In this document: in pieces, positions 18,601-26,115 of the stretch
Position numbering within the stretch: position 1 is the first letter of the stretch
Layout of the letters: each line of letters begins with the position of its first letter
NCBI GenBank assembly: GCA_942492915.1
Contig: OW818662.1
Span: forward strand, 124,001 to 188,000
Source of the DNA: Turneriella sp942492915
Lineage (GTDB): Bacteria > Spirochaetota > Leptospiria > Turneriellales > Turneriellaceae
Length of the DNA stretch: 64,000 nucleotides
Direction: 5' to 3'
The notes under the pieces: generated by a model
Seen by the model: only the letters and a program-made list of their open reading frames with translations
What the model was told of the DNA's origin: nothing
Databases searched by the model: none
Position numbers and translations under genes: made by a program

Positions 18601-18983
18601 TCACAGAAAGTATGCTGATGCAAGATACCGAGCAGGCCATCAGAACGATCAGCAGTCTGACCGCAGCCGGCATTCGGTTTTCTATTGATGATTTCGGCAC
18701 GGGATATTCGTCGCTCAGCTACCTGCGTTCGCTTAAGATTCACCACCTCAAGATTGACCGCTCGTTCGTGACCGACATCACTCATGATCCCGACGATGCC
18801 ACCATTGTGCGGGCGGTCATCAACCTCGCGCACAGCCTGCGCCTGACGGCAATCGCAGAAGGCGTTGAAACAGAAGAGCAGTTACAGTTCTTGCGCGAAC
18901 ACGGCTGCGATCTGGTTCAGGGCTACTATCTGGCGCGGCCGATGCCGATTGCAAAATGCCTTGAATTTCTATCAGTTTCCTGA
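15645..18983 (+). CDS. MASE1-PAS-GGDEF-EAL cyclic di-GMP turnover protein
   Basis: 1112 residues from the ATG at 15645 (a GTG at 15621 is possible; neither has a clear Shine-Dalgarno). An N-terminal MASE1 membrane sensor with about eight helices (10-300) is followed by three PAS-like domains (about 320-430, 435-555, 560-680), a GGDEF domain with an intact GGDEF at 766-770, and an EAL domain with CEALIRW at 893-899, DDFGTGYSSLSYL and EGVETEEQ. Both catalytic signatures are intact, so it may both make and degrade c-di-GMP, with the balance set by the sensors. It is divergent from the P450 gene. The stop codon sits in the loop of a terminator-like hairpin. Confidence 0.95.
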   Translation: MVELSTRSRGLLARFLSQLPFAVIFIATYVTAAVFVLRYFTHNGIVAIFWPPTGLALAAVLVRGKRCLVMVPIAAFLANNLSGVPLWPSLVFTAGNTLQAYLGYAWLIHRNQTGYVLTHAHEYFRIIVRAVILAPIPSALIGATVLQSAQITYQPWLTNFQHWWMGDSLGVLVLTPLLLVWRRVPHDWKSRGQWLEGIVALTLTLFTGQVIFGGLFAEYLGDYSHGFVLFIYVVWAAVRFGRHATAVVIGILVIQILYGLLSHRGYFFRGGLQMPLTSIWLYIFILSFIGMALAIFVHERKNSLAELTEAREYLEQIGEISRVGGWQLEVATGEMTFSRVGLLIADWPPDSQPTVEQAIEVLEPQYRNAHRERVAAAIEYGTPWDTEYGIITLRGRSIWVRSQGSAVQQNGKTVRLIGTVHDLTDRREKELALQRSELEFRRLVETAEEGVWTIDSAGNTTFVNERMGDILGYSTAEMTGKPFVSFMQPERRAAAIALLQRRNEGIHEIHEFCLQDKGGREVWTLASTNPIRTEDGKVVGALAMVTDITSRKRIEDELKQSEERYRHLVQSASDGIIVHIGGFIAFANSSALRLLAAKDEREILGRNALEFVAPEFRQMVIERMKLVNLPGGRAPAVEEKFIRLDGTVFDVEVSGTATRFNGANAVMVVIRDISERKNAEEQIRYLGQHDLLTGLPNRALFADRLSQSISFAAAHKKIFALLYLDLDHFKKINDSHGHQVGDRFLRQVSGRLLECLGPLDTISRQGGDEFSILIAEPENADEAALTARKICELLSEPFMVDTLRLSASVSVGIAIYPKDGSQAEELFRNADIAMYHAKSSGRNQYQFFSDELNRSTHARLEIESAIAGALENNDFEVYYQPQLNLQNGKIESCEALIRWNHPQKGLLSPYEFIPIAEESGHIDAIGRWVLRRVAADFAEFARHGHDTMRLSVNVSAQQMKRDDLSVYVAATIREFGIAAGRLELEVTESMLMQDTEQAIRTISSLTAAGIRFSIDDFGTGYSSLSYLRSLKIHHLKIDRSFVTDITHDPDDATIVRAVINLAHSLRLTAIAEGVETEEQLQFLREHGCDLVQGYYLARPMPIAKCLEFLSVS

Positions 18984-18998
18984 AAAAGGAAACTGATA
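18970..18998 (+). terminator. Hairpin containing the stop codon of the GGDEF-EAL gene
   Basis: TATCAGTTTCC (18970-18980) pairs perfectly with GGAAACTGATA (18988-18998) around a 7-nt loop that begins with the TGA stop. No T-tract follows. The inner eight bases, CAGTTTCC/GGAAACTG, recur in the hairpin at 25351-25375. Confidence 0.6.
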
Positions 18999-19132
18999 GC
19001 AGGCCTCCGGAACCGAAAAAGCGAAAAGCAGCAAAGTCGCTTGCCCAGCAAGCGACGACGCGCTTTAGCAGGCGTTTGCGCAAGCAAACGACGAGGCTTT
19101 GCGCTTTTTCGGGAGTTTTTCCGGAGCCTGCT
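18999..19132. repeat. Multi-branched structured intergenic element
   Basis: An outer stem pairs GCAGGCCTCCGG (18999-19010) with CCGGAGCCTGC (19121-19131), continued by CCGAAAAAGCG (19013-19023) with CGCTTTTTCGG (19102-19112). Inside are two hairpins, TCGCTTGC-CCA-GCAAGCGA (19036-19054) and CGTTTGC-GCAA-GCAAACG (about 19073-19090). It fills most of the gap between the convergent GGDEF-EAL and amt genes. No ORF is apparent. Confidence 0.6.
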
Positions 19133-19172
19133 CGCAGCCCGCGTCTGAGAAGACTTACCCGGTCAAGGCCGG

Positions 19173-20561
19173 TTAGGTTTCTTCGGGGTAAGCTTCGATA
19201 CCGTGTTCTATAATGTCCAGGCCTTCAACTTCTTCAGATTCAGGTACTCTGAGGCCGATGAAGGGTATCCATTTCATTGCAGTGAAAACCAGCAAAGAAA
19301 TTGGAAATCCCCACGCAAACGCCGCCCCTACGCCGAACGCCTGAGCGCCAAGCTGGCTGGCGTCGCCGCCATAGAAGAGCCCAGCCGGGCCGCCGCCGAA
19401 TTTCGGGTTCGCAAAAAAGCCGATCGCGAGCGTACCCCATGCTCCGCAGAAGCCATGAACGGAGACGGCACCCACGGGGTCGTCGATCTTGAGCCAGTCA
19501 AGCAGCAGCACGCAGTAGACAACCAGCACGCCAGCGACGGCGCCGATAGCGACCGCACCCTTGGCATCGACATTATTACAGCCAGCCGTGATCGCCACGA
19601 GGCCGCCGAGTATTCCGTTCACGACCATACTAACATCGGGTCGTCTGAAAAGCAGCCATGAAGTTATGATCGCCGTCATGCCACCGGCGCAGGCTGCCAT
19701 GTTCGTCGTGATCGCAATAATCGCAAACGAGCCGTCTTTCACGACACCCGTCGAGCCGGGGTTAAAACCGAACCAGCCAAACCAAAGAATAAACATGCCG
19801 AGTACCGACATGCTCATGTTGTGCCCGAGTATCGGTTTTACTTCATGATGGCTGCCGAATTTGCCGATGCGCGGCCCAAGCGCCATCGTGCCCGCAAGGC
19901 CCATCCAGCCGCCGAGCGAGTGCACGACGGTTGAACCCGCAAAGTCAATAAATCCTTTCTGCGCAAGCCACCCGACATTCTTGGTGTCGAGCAGGTTCGA
20001 CCATACCAGACTGCCGAACAGAGGGTAGATGATCGAGCTGCAGACCAGAGAAAAGAATACATACGAAATAAATTTCGTGCGCTCGGCCATGGCGCCCGAA
20101 ACGATTGTGGCTGCAGTACCGGCGAAAACCATCTGAAAGAATAGAAATCCATAGTTAAACGCAATTGGTTTACCGTCAGGCCCTTCGAGTAGTTTTTCGA
20201 ACAACCACGGCGAACCAAAGCCAAAACCCGCGATCAATTGTGGCCCGAACATCAGAGAGAAACCGATCAGCCAGTAACCGAGAGAACCAACAAGAAAATC
20301 AGAAATATTCTTCATGAGAATATTGACCGCGTTTTTCTTGCGCGAGAAGCCGGTCTCTACGTACGCGAAACCAGCCTGCATAAAGAACACGAGTACGCTC
20401 GCAATGACAAGCCATAAGAGGTCAGTTTCACCGCGCAGAGTTTTGATCGCTTCTTCTGCGTTAAATGCCGCTGGTTTAGTTTCTTCTGCTGCAGCGAGCG
20501 ACGCGGCGCCGGCAAGACCGGTGAAAAAAAGAATGAGGATTGTTCTTTGTATAGATTTCAT
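19173..20561 (-). CDS. amt: Ammonium transporter
   Basis: 462 residues from the ATG at 20561, chosen because AAGGTGG lies just upstream and a signal peptide (KSIQRTILILFFTGLAGAASLAA) follows, as in many Amt proteins. About eleven membrane helices follow. The conserved DFAGSTVVHSLGGWMGLAG segment (pore Asp and first pore His) and VSVHGFCGAWG (second pore His) are present. It carries ammonium/ammonia across the inner membrane. No glnK/glnB gene is adjacent on either side, which is unusual because the two are often paired. Confidence 0.95.
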   Translation of the reverse strand: MKSIQRTILILFFTGLAGAASLAAAEETKPAAFNAEEAIKTLRGETDLLWLVIASVLVFFMQAGFAYVETGFSRKKNAVNILMKNISDFLVGSLGYWLIGFSLMFGPQLIAGFGFGSPWLFEKLLEGPDGKPIAFNYGFLFFQMVFAGTAATIVSGAMAERTKFISYVFFSLVCSSIIYPLFGSLVWSNLLDTKNVGWLAQKGFIDFAGSTVVHSLGGWMGLAGTMALGPRIGKFGSHHEVKPILGHNMSMSVLGMFILWFGWFGFNPGSTGVVKDGSFAIIAITTNMAACAGGMTAIITSWLLFRRPDVSMVVNGILGGLVAITAGCNNVDAKGAVAIGAVAGVLVVYCVLLLDWLKIDDPVGAVSVHGFCGAWGTLAIGFFANPKFGGGPAGLFYGGDASQLGAQAFGVGAAFAWGFPISLLVFTAMKWIPFIGLRVPESEEVEGLDIIEHGIEAYPEET

Positions 20562-20689
20562 AAATCCACCTTGAAACTCGTTAGCAATATTCATGCCAAT
20601 GCCCTCTGAGGCATTCGCCTGCATCTTTAATTTACGCCGCGTCTTCGCAAGTTAGCCTGCCACACGAAGCCGGGCTAATGTCCGATTTT

Positions 20690-20890
20690 GAAAGAGGAAG
20701 TCAGGTCGCTCGAAAACGCAGCCAAAGGGGCGTCATTTTCGAACAACCTTCCGGTGAGAATCCGGCGCTGACCCGCAACCGTGTTGAGGTGCCTTCGCTG
20801 ACGCGAAGGCGAATGGCGGGAAACAACCGTAAGCGCGAAGCGCTTACGGTTGTTTCCCGCAAACTTCTGAGCCGGGAACTCTTGTGCAAA
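20690..20890 (+). promoter_or_regulatory. Cobalamin riboswitch
   Basis: The core CCGGTGAGAATCCGG (20751-20765) followed by CGCTGACCCGCAACCGT matches the conserved P6/J6 region of cobalamin riboswitches (compare E. coli btuB). The B12-box-like TGAGCCGGGAACTCTTG (20868-20884) follows after a variable insert that holds a 21-bp hairpin. Outer P1 pairing (GAAAGAG near 20690 with CTCTTG) is tentative. It lies in the 5' leader of the lipoprotein at 21040, about 155 nt before its start; ATGGCC/GGCCAT (20890-20910) could belong to the expression platform. Expected to lower expression when B12 is abundant. Confidence 0.85.
20816..20860. repeat. 21-bp perfect inverted repeat inside the riboswitch
   Basis: The arms 20816-20836 and 20840-20860 are perfectly complementary over 21 bases around the triloop GAA (key bases GCGGGAAAC at one end, AAGCGC at the loop). 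It occupies the variable peripheral position between the riboswitch core and the B12 box. Confidence 0.85.
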
Positions 20891-21039
20891 TGGCCCGAGG
20901 ATACGGCCATCTGCCGAAAAGATTTGAGTAAATATTTCATGCTCGAATTGCGGGCTCCGGGACAAAGCGGGGCCGAAACACACTGTGCAGAATCTGCCGT
21001 GTTCTTCAGTCGTTCGCGGCGTCCCATCAGGGGCAAATT

Positions 21040-22302
21040 ATGATCGATCAAAAAATTCAGCGCGCTGCGATGCTGGCACTTTTCACATTTGCAGCCACGC
21101 ACTGCGCCGGCAACGCCGGTATTTCAGAGAATATTGCGACGGGCACTCCCGACGTGCTTTCAGGCAGATTTGTAGACGCACCGGTGCAGGGCGTTCAATA
21201 CACCACAGCGACACAGAGTGGCATCACCGACGCCGATGGCCGCTTCAAGTATATACAAGGTGAACAGGTCACGTTCTCGATCGGCAAGAGCGTGCTCGGC
21301 AAAGCAGCAGCCTCGTCTTTTGTGACACCCGAAAACCTTTCCGTCACGGGAACTGGGTTAAGTGACCAGAGCGTTATTAACGTGCTGCGCTTCTTACAAA
21401 CGGTAGATACCGACGGGGTCGCGGAAAACGGTATCGAGATTCGGCAGGTCGTGCGCGATCTGCTCGCCGGCACCACGATCAATTTCAACCAGACGACTGC
21501 GGCGTTTGATGCAGATGTGGTCGTCAAGGCAGTGGTGCAGGTCTCACGCTCAGCGGTGACCCCTCTCGTGAGCGAAGCGGTCGCGGTGGGTAACTTTCTC
21601 GGCTATCGCTTTTCGGGAAGTTTCTCTGATAATTATGGCGGTAAACATTTTCTCACGGCCGGCACCTGGCAACTGAAAGATACCTGGACAGACCAGACCG
21701 ACACCGTAATAAAAGTCAACGGTCAGGCCGGATATTTTATTGTACAAAAGTCGGCTGCCGACAGTTTTAATGCATCGAAATTTCAAAAGATTGTCTTTGT
21801 TGCGAATAGTGACGGCTCGTTTTACACATGTACACTCTCGCCGTTTAACAGCAACGATGCAGCGACGGCTGAAGCGATTACCGACACGACCACCAAGACC
21901 AACCCTGCTACATCTGGTTGTTCAGGTTTTGCCTGGACAAAACTGACGCCGATGGCGAATCCACTGGTCGGCAAATGGACAGACCCGTATGCGGGCAAAC
22001 ACACGATTTCGATTTCGAATTGGATTGTGGATTTTGGTACTCCGGCAACGGACGCGATCATCAGGTACAATGCGATCGACAAGTTTCTGATCATACAGAA
22101 GCCCTCAAACGATGCGTATAACCCCTCAAAATACCAGAAAATTATCATAACCGAATTCAATAATTTCTGGTACCTGTGCACATTGAGCCCATTCGATTCG
22201 TCCACGGCGAATGCGGCCTCTGCGATAGCCGACACGACGACGAAAACGAATCCTGCGACCGGTGGTTGCGCAGGGTTCTCGTGGACGCAACTTTCGCCCT
22301 AA
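21040..22302 (+). CDS. Cobalamin-riboswitch-controlled lipoprotein with duplicated C-terminal domain
   Basis: 420 residues. The signal peptide ends in a lipobox (FAATHC), so it should be a lipoprotein. Residues about 35-100 (GRFVDAPVQGVQY, GITDADGRFKY) resemble an N-terminal module found in other bacterial surface lipoproteins. The rest is a tandem duplication, about 193-307 and 310-420, each with YxGKH near its start, a TCTLSPF/LCTLSPF strand and DTTTKTNPAT followed by GC(S/A)GF(A/S)W near its end; two Cys per copy may form a disulfide. The SD AGGGG precedes the ATG. The B12 riboswitch suggests a role in capture or uptake of cobalamin or a B12-sparing function, but no known B12-binding family is recognised. 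Confidence 0.75.
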   Translation: MIDQKIQRAAMLALFTFAATHCAGNAGISENIATGTPDVLSGRFVDAPVQGVQYTTATQSGITDADGRFKYIQGEQVTFSIGKSVLGKAAASSFVTPENLSVTGTGLSDQSVINVLRFLQTVDTDGVAENGIEIRQVVRDLLAGTTINFNQTTAAFDADVVVKAVVQVSRSAVTPLVSEAVAVGNFLGYRFSGSFSDNYGGKHFLTAGTWQLKDTWTDQTDTVIKVNGQAGYFIVQKSAADSFNASKFQKIVFVANSDGSFYTCTLSPFNSNDAATAEAITDTTTKTNPATSGCSGFAWTKLTPMANPLVGKWTDPYAGKHTISISNWIVDFGTPATDAIIRYNAIDKFLIIQKPSNDAYNPSKYQKIIITEFNNFWYLCTLSPFDSSTANAASAIADTTTKTNPATGGCAGFSWTQLSP

Positions 22303-22322
22303 AGGTCTGAAATACGGCAAAA

Positions 22323-22380
22323 GTAAAGCGTCTGTTCTGTGCCGGGCGATGTGGCCCGGCCAAAAGCCATTTCTCTTTAC
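22323..22380 (+). terminator. Nested hairpin between the lipoprotein and ilvN
   Basis: GCCGGGC (22341-22347) pairs with GCCCGGC (22354-22360) around a 6-nt loop. GTAAAG (22323-22328) and CTTTAC (22375-22380) could form an outer stem. It may end the lipoprotein transcript or form a leader structure for ilvN, whose ATG is 31 bp downstream. Confidence 0.45.
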
Positions 22381-22410
22381 GGACAGTTTCTGTCGCAGCA
22401 CCTGCCTGTA

Positions 22411-22884
22411 ATGAAGCACGTCCTTTCCGTAAAGGTCAACAACTCTGCCGGGGTGCTCAGCCATGTTACCGGGCTGTTCACCCGTCGTAGCTATAATATC
22501 GACTCGCTCTGCGTCGGTGAAACGAATGACCCGAAATTTTCTGTAATCACTCTCGTTATCAACGAAGATGCATCGATGATCGACCAGATCACGAAGCAGC
22601 TTCTTAAGCTGATGGACGTTATTGAAATTCAGAACCTCACAGGCGAAATTTCAGCCAAACGGGAGCTATTACTGGTGTCGATCGAGATTAAGAAAAACGA
22701 ACGTGCTGAGATTCTTATGCTTTCGCGCCTGTTCGAGACGACTGTGATCGAGATGTCAGAATCGGTGATCGTCTTGCAGATGGTTGCCGAGCCGCGCCGC
22801 GTCACCCACTTCATCGACGCGATCAGGGGCTTCAAAATACTGCACATGGCGCGTACGGGCGTTGTGGCGCTGTCGCTGCCATGA
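22411..22884 (+). CDS. ilvN: Acetolactate synthase small (regulatory) subunit
   Basis: 157 residues from the ATG at 22411, the usual size for IlvH/IlvN subunits; an upstream GTG at 22339 would add 24 residues unlike the family. The ACT domain is clear (VNNSAGVLSHVTGLFTRR, YNIDSL) and binds branched-chain amino acids for feedback control of the large subunit in valine/isoleucine/leucine synthesis. No ilvB large-subunit gene is adjacent, although the two usually pair. Instead the stop overlaps the start of a lipoprotein gene (ATGA). Confidence 0.9.
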   Translation: MKHVLSVKVNNSAGVLSHVTGLFTRRSYNIDSLCVGETNDPKFSVITLVINEDASMIDQITKQLLKLMDVIEIQNLTGEISAKRELLLVSIEIKKNERAEILMLSRLFETTVIEMSESVIVLQMVAEPRRVTHFIDAIRGFKILHMARTGVVALSLP

Positions 22885-23996
22885 ACCTCTTGAAAAAGGC
22901 TTCTGCATTTTTGTTGCTCGTCGCTGTCCACTGCGGCCCGACACCCGAGAAGTTTATTGAAAAATCTCAGGCTGCACTTGCGCGAGAAGACTACGATTCG
23001 GCATTGCTTTATATGAAAAATGCCTACGAACTTTCATTGCCAAAAGATTTCTTTCTGAGCACACGTGACCTTTCGTTTTCGCATCTGCGCGCGTCTTATG
23101 ACGGACAGCGAGTGCTGCTGGTTGAAAAAAAAATCCCCAAAAAAGCCTACGAAAACACGCGCATCTACGCCATCGACCGCCAGAAGGGTACGCAGCAGAA
23201 AAACGCAATGCGTGGTAAAATTCGCGATGTGAATTTCTCGCCAGACGGACTGCAAGCCGTTTTTCTGCAGCAACCCACCGAATCGCTGAAAGACTGCAAG
23301 ATCTGGCTGTGGCAGATTGCAGCCGATAAGATGATCGAAGCGGGTGCCACGCACTGCGTGACGAAGCCCGCTGCGAAAAATGACGGAACCGTCTGGTATC
23401 TGAAACAAGACCAGATTCACGTCTTTGATTCAAAAACCGGAAAGCATTCCCTCTTTAACCGCGGACTGAAGCCCGAAAAATCGGCGCGCAAGTTTCCTGC
23501 TTATGCGCATTTCTACGCGGCGCCCGAGAATAAGTTGTGGATGATCTACGGTGCTGCGGGCAGCTACCGGTTGTACCAACTTTCTGAAAAAATGAAGCTC
23601 GTCTCTAAAGATATTGCAGCCAGCCGCCTGTACCTGGTATCTGAAACGCGCATTCCCGGGGTTTTTGTCGGCGGGGCAGGTGCGCAGCAGTTTGTCACAC
23701 TCAACCCTAAAGATTCACAGATCGGCAAACGCATGAAAGCAAAAGTCTGGGGAGACGCCGCTTTCGTCAATGACCGCCAGTATTACTACATTGAAGACGG
23801 TGTGCTGGCATTCCGCGACGGTGCCAAAGAAACGGAGCTGCCGTTTTGGGCAGAACAATTGGCTATAGGCGTCAAAGACGAGTTGCTATTTCTCTCATCT
23901 ACTGGTTCTGCAATGCGGTACCAGCAGAAGATGCCGCCTGCCGAATCGCTAAAAATTTACAACAAGGCCGTCGAGATCGACGATAGCAAATCATGA
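22881..23996 (+). CDS. Lipoprotein with beta-propeller-like repeats
   Basis: 371 residues. The N-terminus MNLLKKASAFLLLVAVHCG is a lipoprotein signal with Cys18. A short helical TPR-like stretch follows (FIEKSQAALAREDYDSALLYMKNAYEL), then beta-rich repeats of the WD40/TolB-like kind (RDVNFSPDGLQAVFLQ, KIWLWQIAADKM, TVWYLKQDQIHVFD). The role is unknown; it could be a scaffold in the periplasm. It overlaps ilvN by 4 nt upstream and the next gene by 4 nt downstream, so the three are translationally coupled. Confidence 0.7.
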   Translation: MNLLKKASAFLLLVAVHCGPTPEKFIEKSQAALAREDYDSALLYMKNAYELSLPKDFFLSTRDLSFSHLRASYDGQRVLLVEKKIPKKAYENTRIYAIDRQKGTQQKNAMRGKIRDVNFSPDGLQAVFLQQPTESLKDCKIWLWQIAADKMIEAGATHCVTKPAAKNDGTVWYLKQDQIHVFDSKTGKHSLFNRGLKPEKSARKFPAYAHFYAAPENKLWMIYGAAGSYRLYQLSEKMKLVSKDIAASRLYLVSETRIPGVFVGGAGAQQFVTLNPKDSQIGKRMKAKVWGDAAFVNDRQYYYIEDGVLAFRDGAKETELPFWAEQLAIGVKDELLFLSSTGSAMRYQQKMPPAESLKIYNKAVEIDDSKS

Positions 23997-25351
23997 TCTA
24001 TCTGGTGTTCGTGCTGATTGTCGCCGCAGCGGCGATTTATCTCTACTTTGCAGAATCGCGGGGTACGCTGCGTGCACTTGTGCCCGGCAGCGAAAGGCGG
24101 CAGAAGCTGCTCGAACGGCAGCACACCATTCGCCTTTCGCTCAAAGATATCGAATACGAAACCAGCGTCGGCAAAATGGACCCGTTGACTGCCGCCCGAT
24201 TGCAGAACGAACTGGTTGCAGAATGGGAAGCAATTGAAGCAGAGCTGCCCGCTGAGTCACCGGCAGCCATAGCCGCCACCGCCGCGGCGGTCTGCAAAAG
24301 CTGCGGTACAGCCGTTTTGACGGCAGCTGCACGCTTCTGCCATGTCTGCGGCGCAAAGTTGCACCAGATTCTACTGGCGCTGCTCGTCATTGCATCCGCA
24401 ACACTAACGCAACCTTACGCGCTCGACATCAATGTGACGCTGCAGAACGGCACTTCAGGCGGCGTGTTTTCGGCACCCCTGCCGGTACAGTTGCTCAAGC
24501 TCGAGCAGGGTATGCAGCCGGTCAGCTCGGCAACCACCGTGGCAGGTCGAGTTAAGTTTGCCGGCCTGCCAGAAATGAAAGCGGGCCCGTACATGGTACA
24601 GACTGTGTACCAGGGTGTAACATACAGCCGCGTCGTGCCCCCGAACACCCCCGATTCAGCGGACATCCAACTCGAGGTGTTTGAAAGCACCCGGTCTGCG
24701 GCGAAACTCAAAGTGCGAACGCTCGTCGAATTGCGCCGCGTCGACAGGCAAATCGTTGCGGGTCTGATGATCGTCTATTTTCTGAACGGCGATCGCCGCA
24801 CGTTTCGCGGCGGTGATGCCGGCCTTGAGTTCAATCTGCCCGCAGCGGCAAGCGTCACCGAAGCGTCGGTTTCGGTTGGCACCGGAGCTTCGAATATTCA
24901 ATGGCTGAAGGTCGCCGCTACGAAGGGGTCTCGTCCCGGGCAATATTTTGTGGCGCAGAGCGTGAAGCCTGGCGAGCGCATACTGCAGGTGGCGTTTCAA
25001 CTACCTTATAGCGAGAGCGGCACTGCTTTTAGCCTGCGCGGCGTCTATCCGCAAGACGCGGGTTTTCAGCTCATTGCTGAACCTCAGGATATGGTCGTCA
25101 CGCAGGGGCAAACGGTTCTTGCGCGCGTCAGCGATAGTAACTTAGGGCGAGGAGTGATTTCGTTTCCGGCTTCGGTTGCCGAAGTCGCGCTGACTCTCAA
25201 AGGTGGCGGCATCGCCGAGACGCGCCAAGAAGAATCTGCTGAAGTCGAAATCAAATCTCCGCTGCAGCTTTGGCAGAAACTGATTTTTCCATTCGCAGCC
25301 ATGGCCGCATTCGGTCTCGTCACTTTCTTCAAATTGCGCCGAAGCACCTGA
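23993..25351 (+). CDS. Membrane protein with cytoplasmic zinc ribbon and periplasmic beta domain
   Basis: 452 residues. An N-terminal membrane segment (MIYLVFVLIVAAAAIYLYF) is followed by a helical part (25-95), a zinc-ribbon-like pair CKSCG and CHVCG (about 103-122), a second hydrophobic segment (LLALLVIASATL), a long beta-rich region to about 425, and a last membrane helix (LIFPFAAMAAFGLVTFF) with a basic tail. The layout suggests a protein spanning the inner membrane with a small Zn knuckle on the cytoplasmic side. I do not recognise the family. It is the third gene of the ilvN operon and ends at the start of a hairpin. Confidence 0.65.
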   Translation: MIYLVFVLIVAAAAIYLYFAESRGTLRALVPGSERRQKLLERQHTIRLSLKDIEYETSVGKMDPLTAARLQNELVAEWEAIEAELPAESPAAIAATAAAVCKSCGTAVLTAAARFCHVCGAKLHQILLALLVIASATLTQPYALDINVTLQNGTSGGVFSAPLPVQLLKLEQGMQPVSSATTVAGRVKFAGLPEMKAGPYMVQTVYQGVTYSRVVPPNTPDSADIQLEVFESTRSAAKLKVRTLVELRRVDRQIVAGLMIVYFLNGDRRTFRGGDAGLEFNLPAAASVTEASVSVGTGASNIQWLKVAATKGSRPGQYFVAQSVKPGERILQVAFQLPYSESGTAFSLRGVYPQDAGFQLIAEPQDMVVTQGQTVLARVSDSNLGRGVISFPASVAEVALTLKGGGIAETRQEESAEVEIKSPLQLWQKLIFPFAAMAAFGLVTFFKLRRST

Positions 25352-25375
25352 CAGTTTCCTTTTTTTGGAAACTGT
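25351..25375. terminator. Bidirectional hairpin
   Basis: ACAGTTTCC (25351-25359) pairs with GGAAACTGT (25367-25375) around a loop of seven T. It separates convergent genes and overlaps the last base of each. The arms share CAGTTTCC/GGAAACTG with the hairpin at 18970-18998. Confidence 0.7.
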
Positions 25376-26112
25376 TAGTCTGCGTGCATGAGGTCGGCGT
25401 AATCGTCGTCGCTCATCGGAAAGGCCTGATCAAGAAAAATTTGCGAGAGAATCTCGAATCGTTCGGGTATCGCCTCGTGCGCCTCTTCGGCGCACTGGCG
25501 ATAGCGTTGCATCAGGTACTCAACCGTCGGGTCTTCCAGGGAAAATTCCATCTTTAGGGAATTGAGCTTGCGCACGAACCAGTTGATATTGTAGGTAGTG
25601 TAGTCACCGACGATTTCGAGCGATACGATCGAAGGCTCAAATTTTCTCAGTACTTCGCAGGTGTAAAGTGCACGCCGAAAAGCGTCGTGCTCGCCTTCGA
25701 GGCCGTCTTGAATATTTCGGCTGAGGTTTTCGATGATACCCATCTGCGGTGACAGATAATCGAGCATGCGCACCAGAAACTGCGGATATTCGTCCATCAC
25801 CTTCATGAGATCGATCGGCTGCTCGAGATTCTTGAAATGTTCCATCACCAGCCTGGCGTTGTCATTTCGCGGCACGGGATCATACAGCGGCACGTACAGG
25901 TATTTCACCTGGTACGCAAACCTGCTCTCTTTGGGTATATAGTATTCAATCGTGACCGGCTCTTTGTAATAATTATCTGATTCGATACTCGCGATTTTGG
26001 GAACCGTCTCGATTGCTTTGAGTACGGCGACATTTTCGGTGACGACACGCGATCCCCCTGACCTTTTGGTCAGAAGATTTTTCATCATGCGCTGCGAAAC
26101 GAGGCCGGCCAT
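25375..26112 (-). CDS. Conserved-looking protein of unknown function
   Basis: 245 residues, soluble, no signal peptide. The middle contains IEYYIPKESRFAYQVKYLYVPLYDPVPRND, and the C-terminal half is helical and acidic. I recognise no domain. It begins 3 bp after the stop of the degenerate-GGDEF membrane protein gene, so the two are almost certainly co-transcribed and may act together. Confidence 0.6.
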   Translation of the reverse strand: MAGLVSQRMMKNLLTKRSGGSRVVTENVAVLKAIETVPKIASIESDNYYKEPVTIEYYIPKESRFAYQVKYLYVPLYDPVPRNDNARLVMEHFKNLEQPIDLMKVMDEYPQFLVRMLDYLSPQMGIIENLSRNIQDGLEGEHDAFRRALYTCEVLRKFEPSIVSLEIVGDYTTYNINWFVRKLNSLKMEFSLEDPTVEYLMQRYRQCAEEAHEAIPERFEILSQIFLDQAFPMSDDDYADLMHAD

Positions 26113-26115
26113 CGG

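Noticed and set aside
20561..20624. Longer amt start at 20624
   Set aside because: The ATG at 20561 has AAGGTGG in the right place and gives the signal peptide at the N-terminus.
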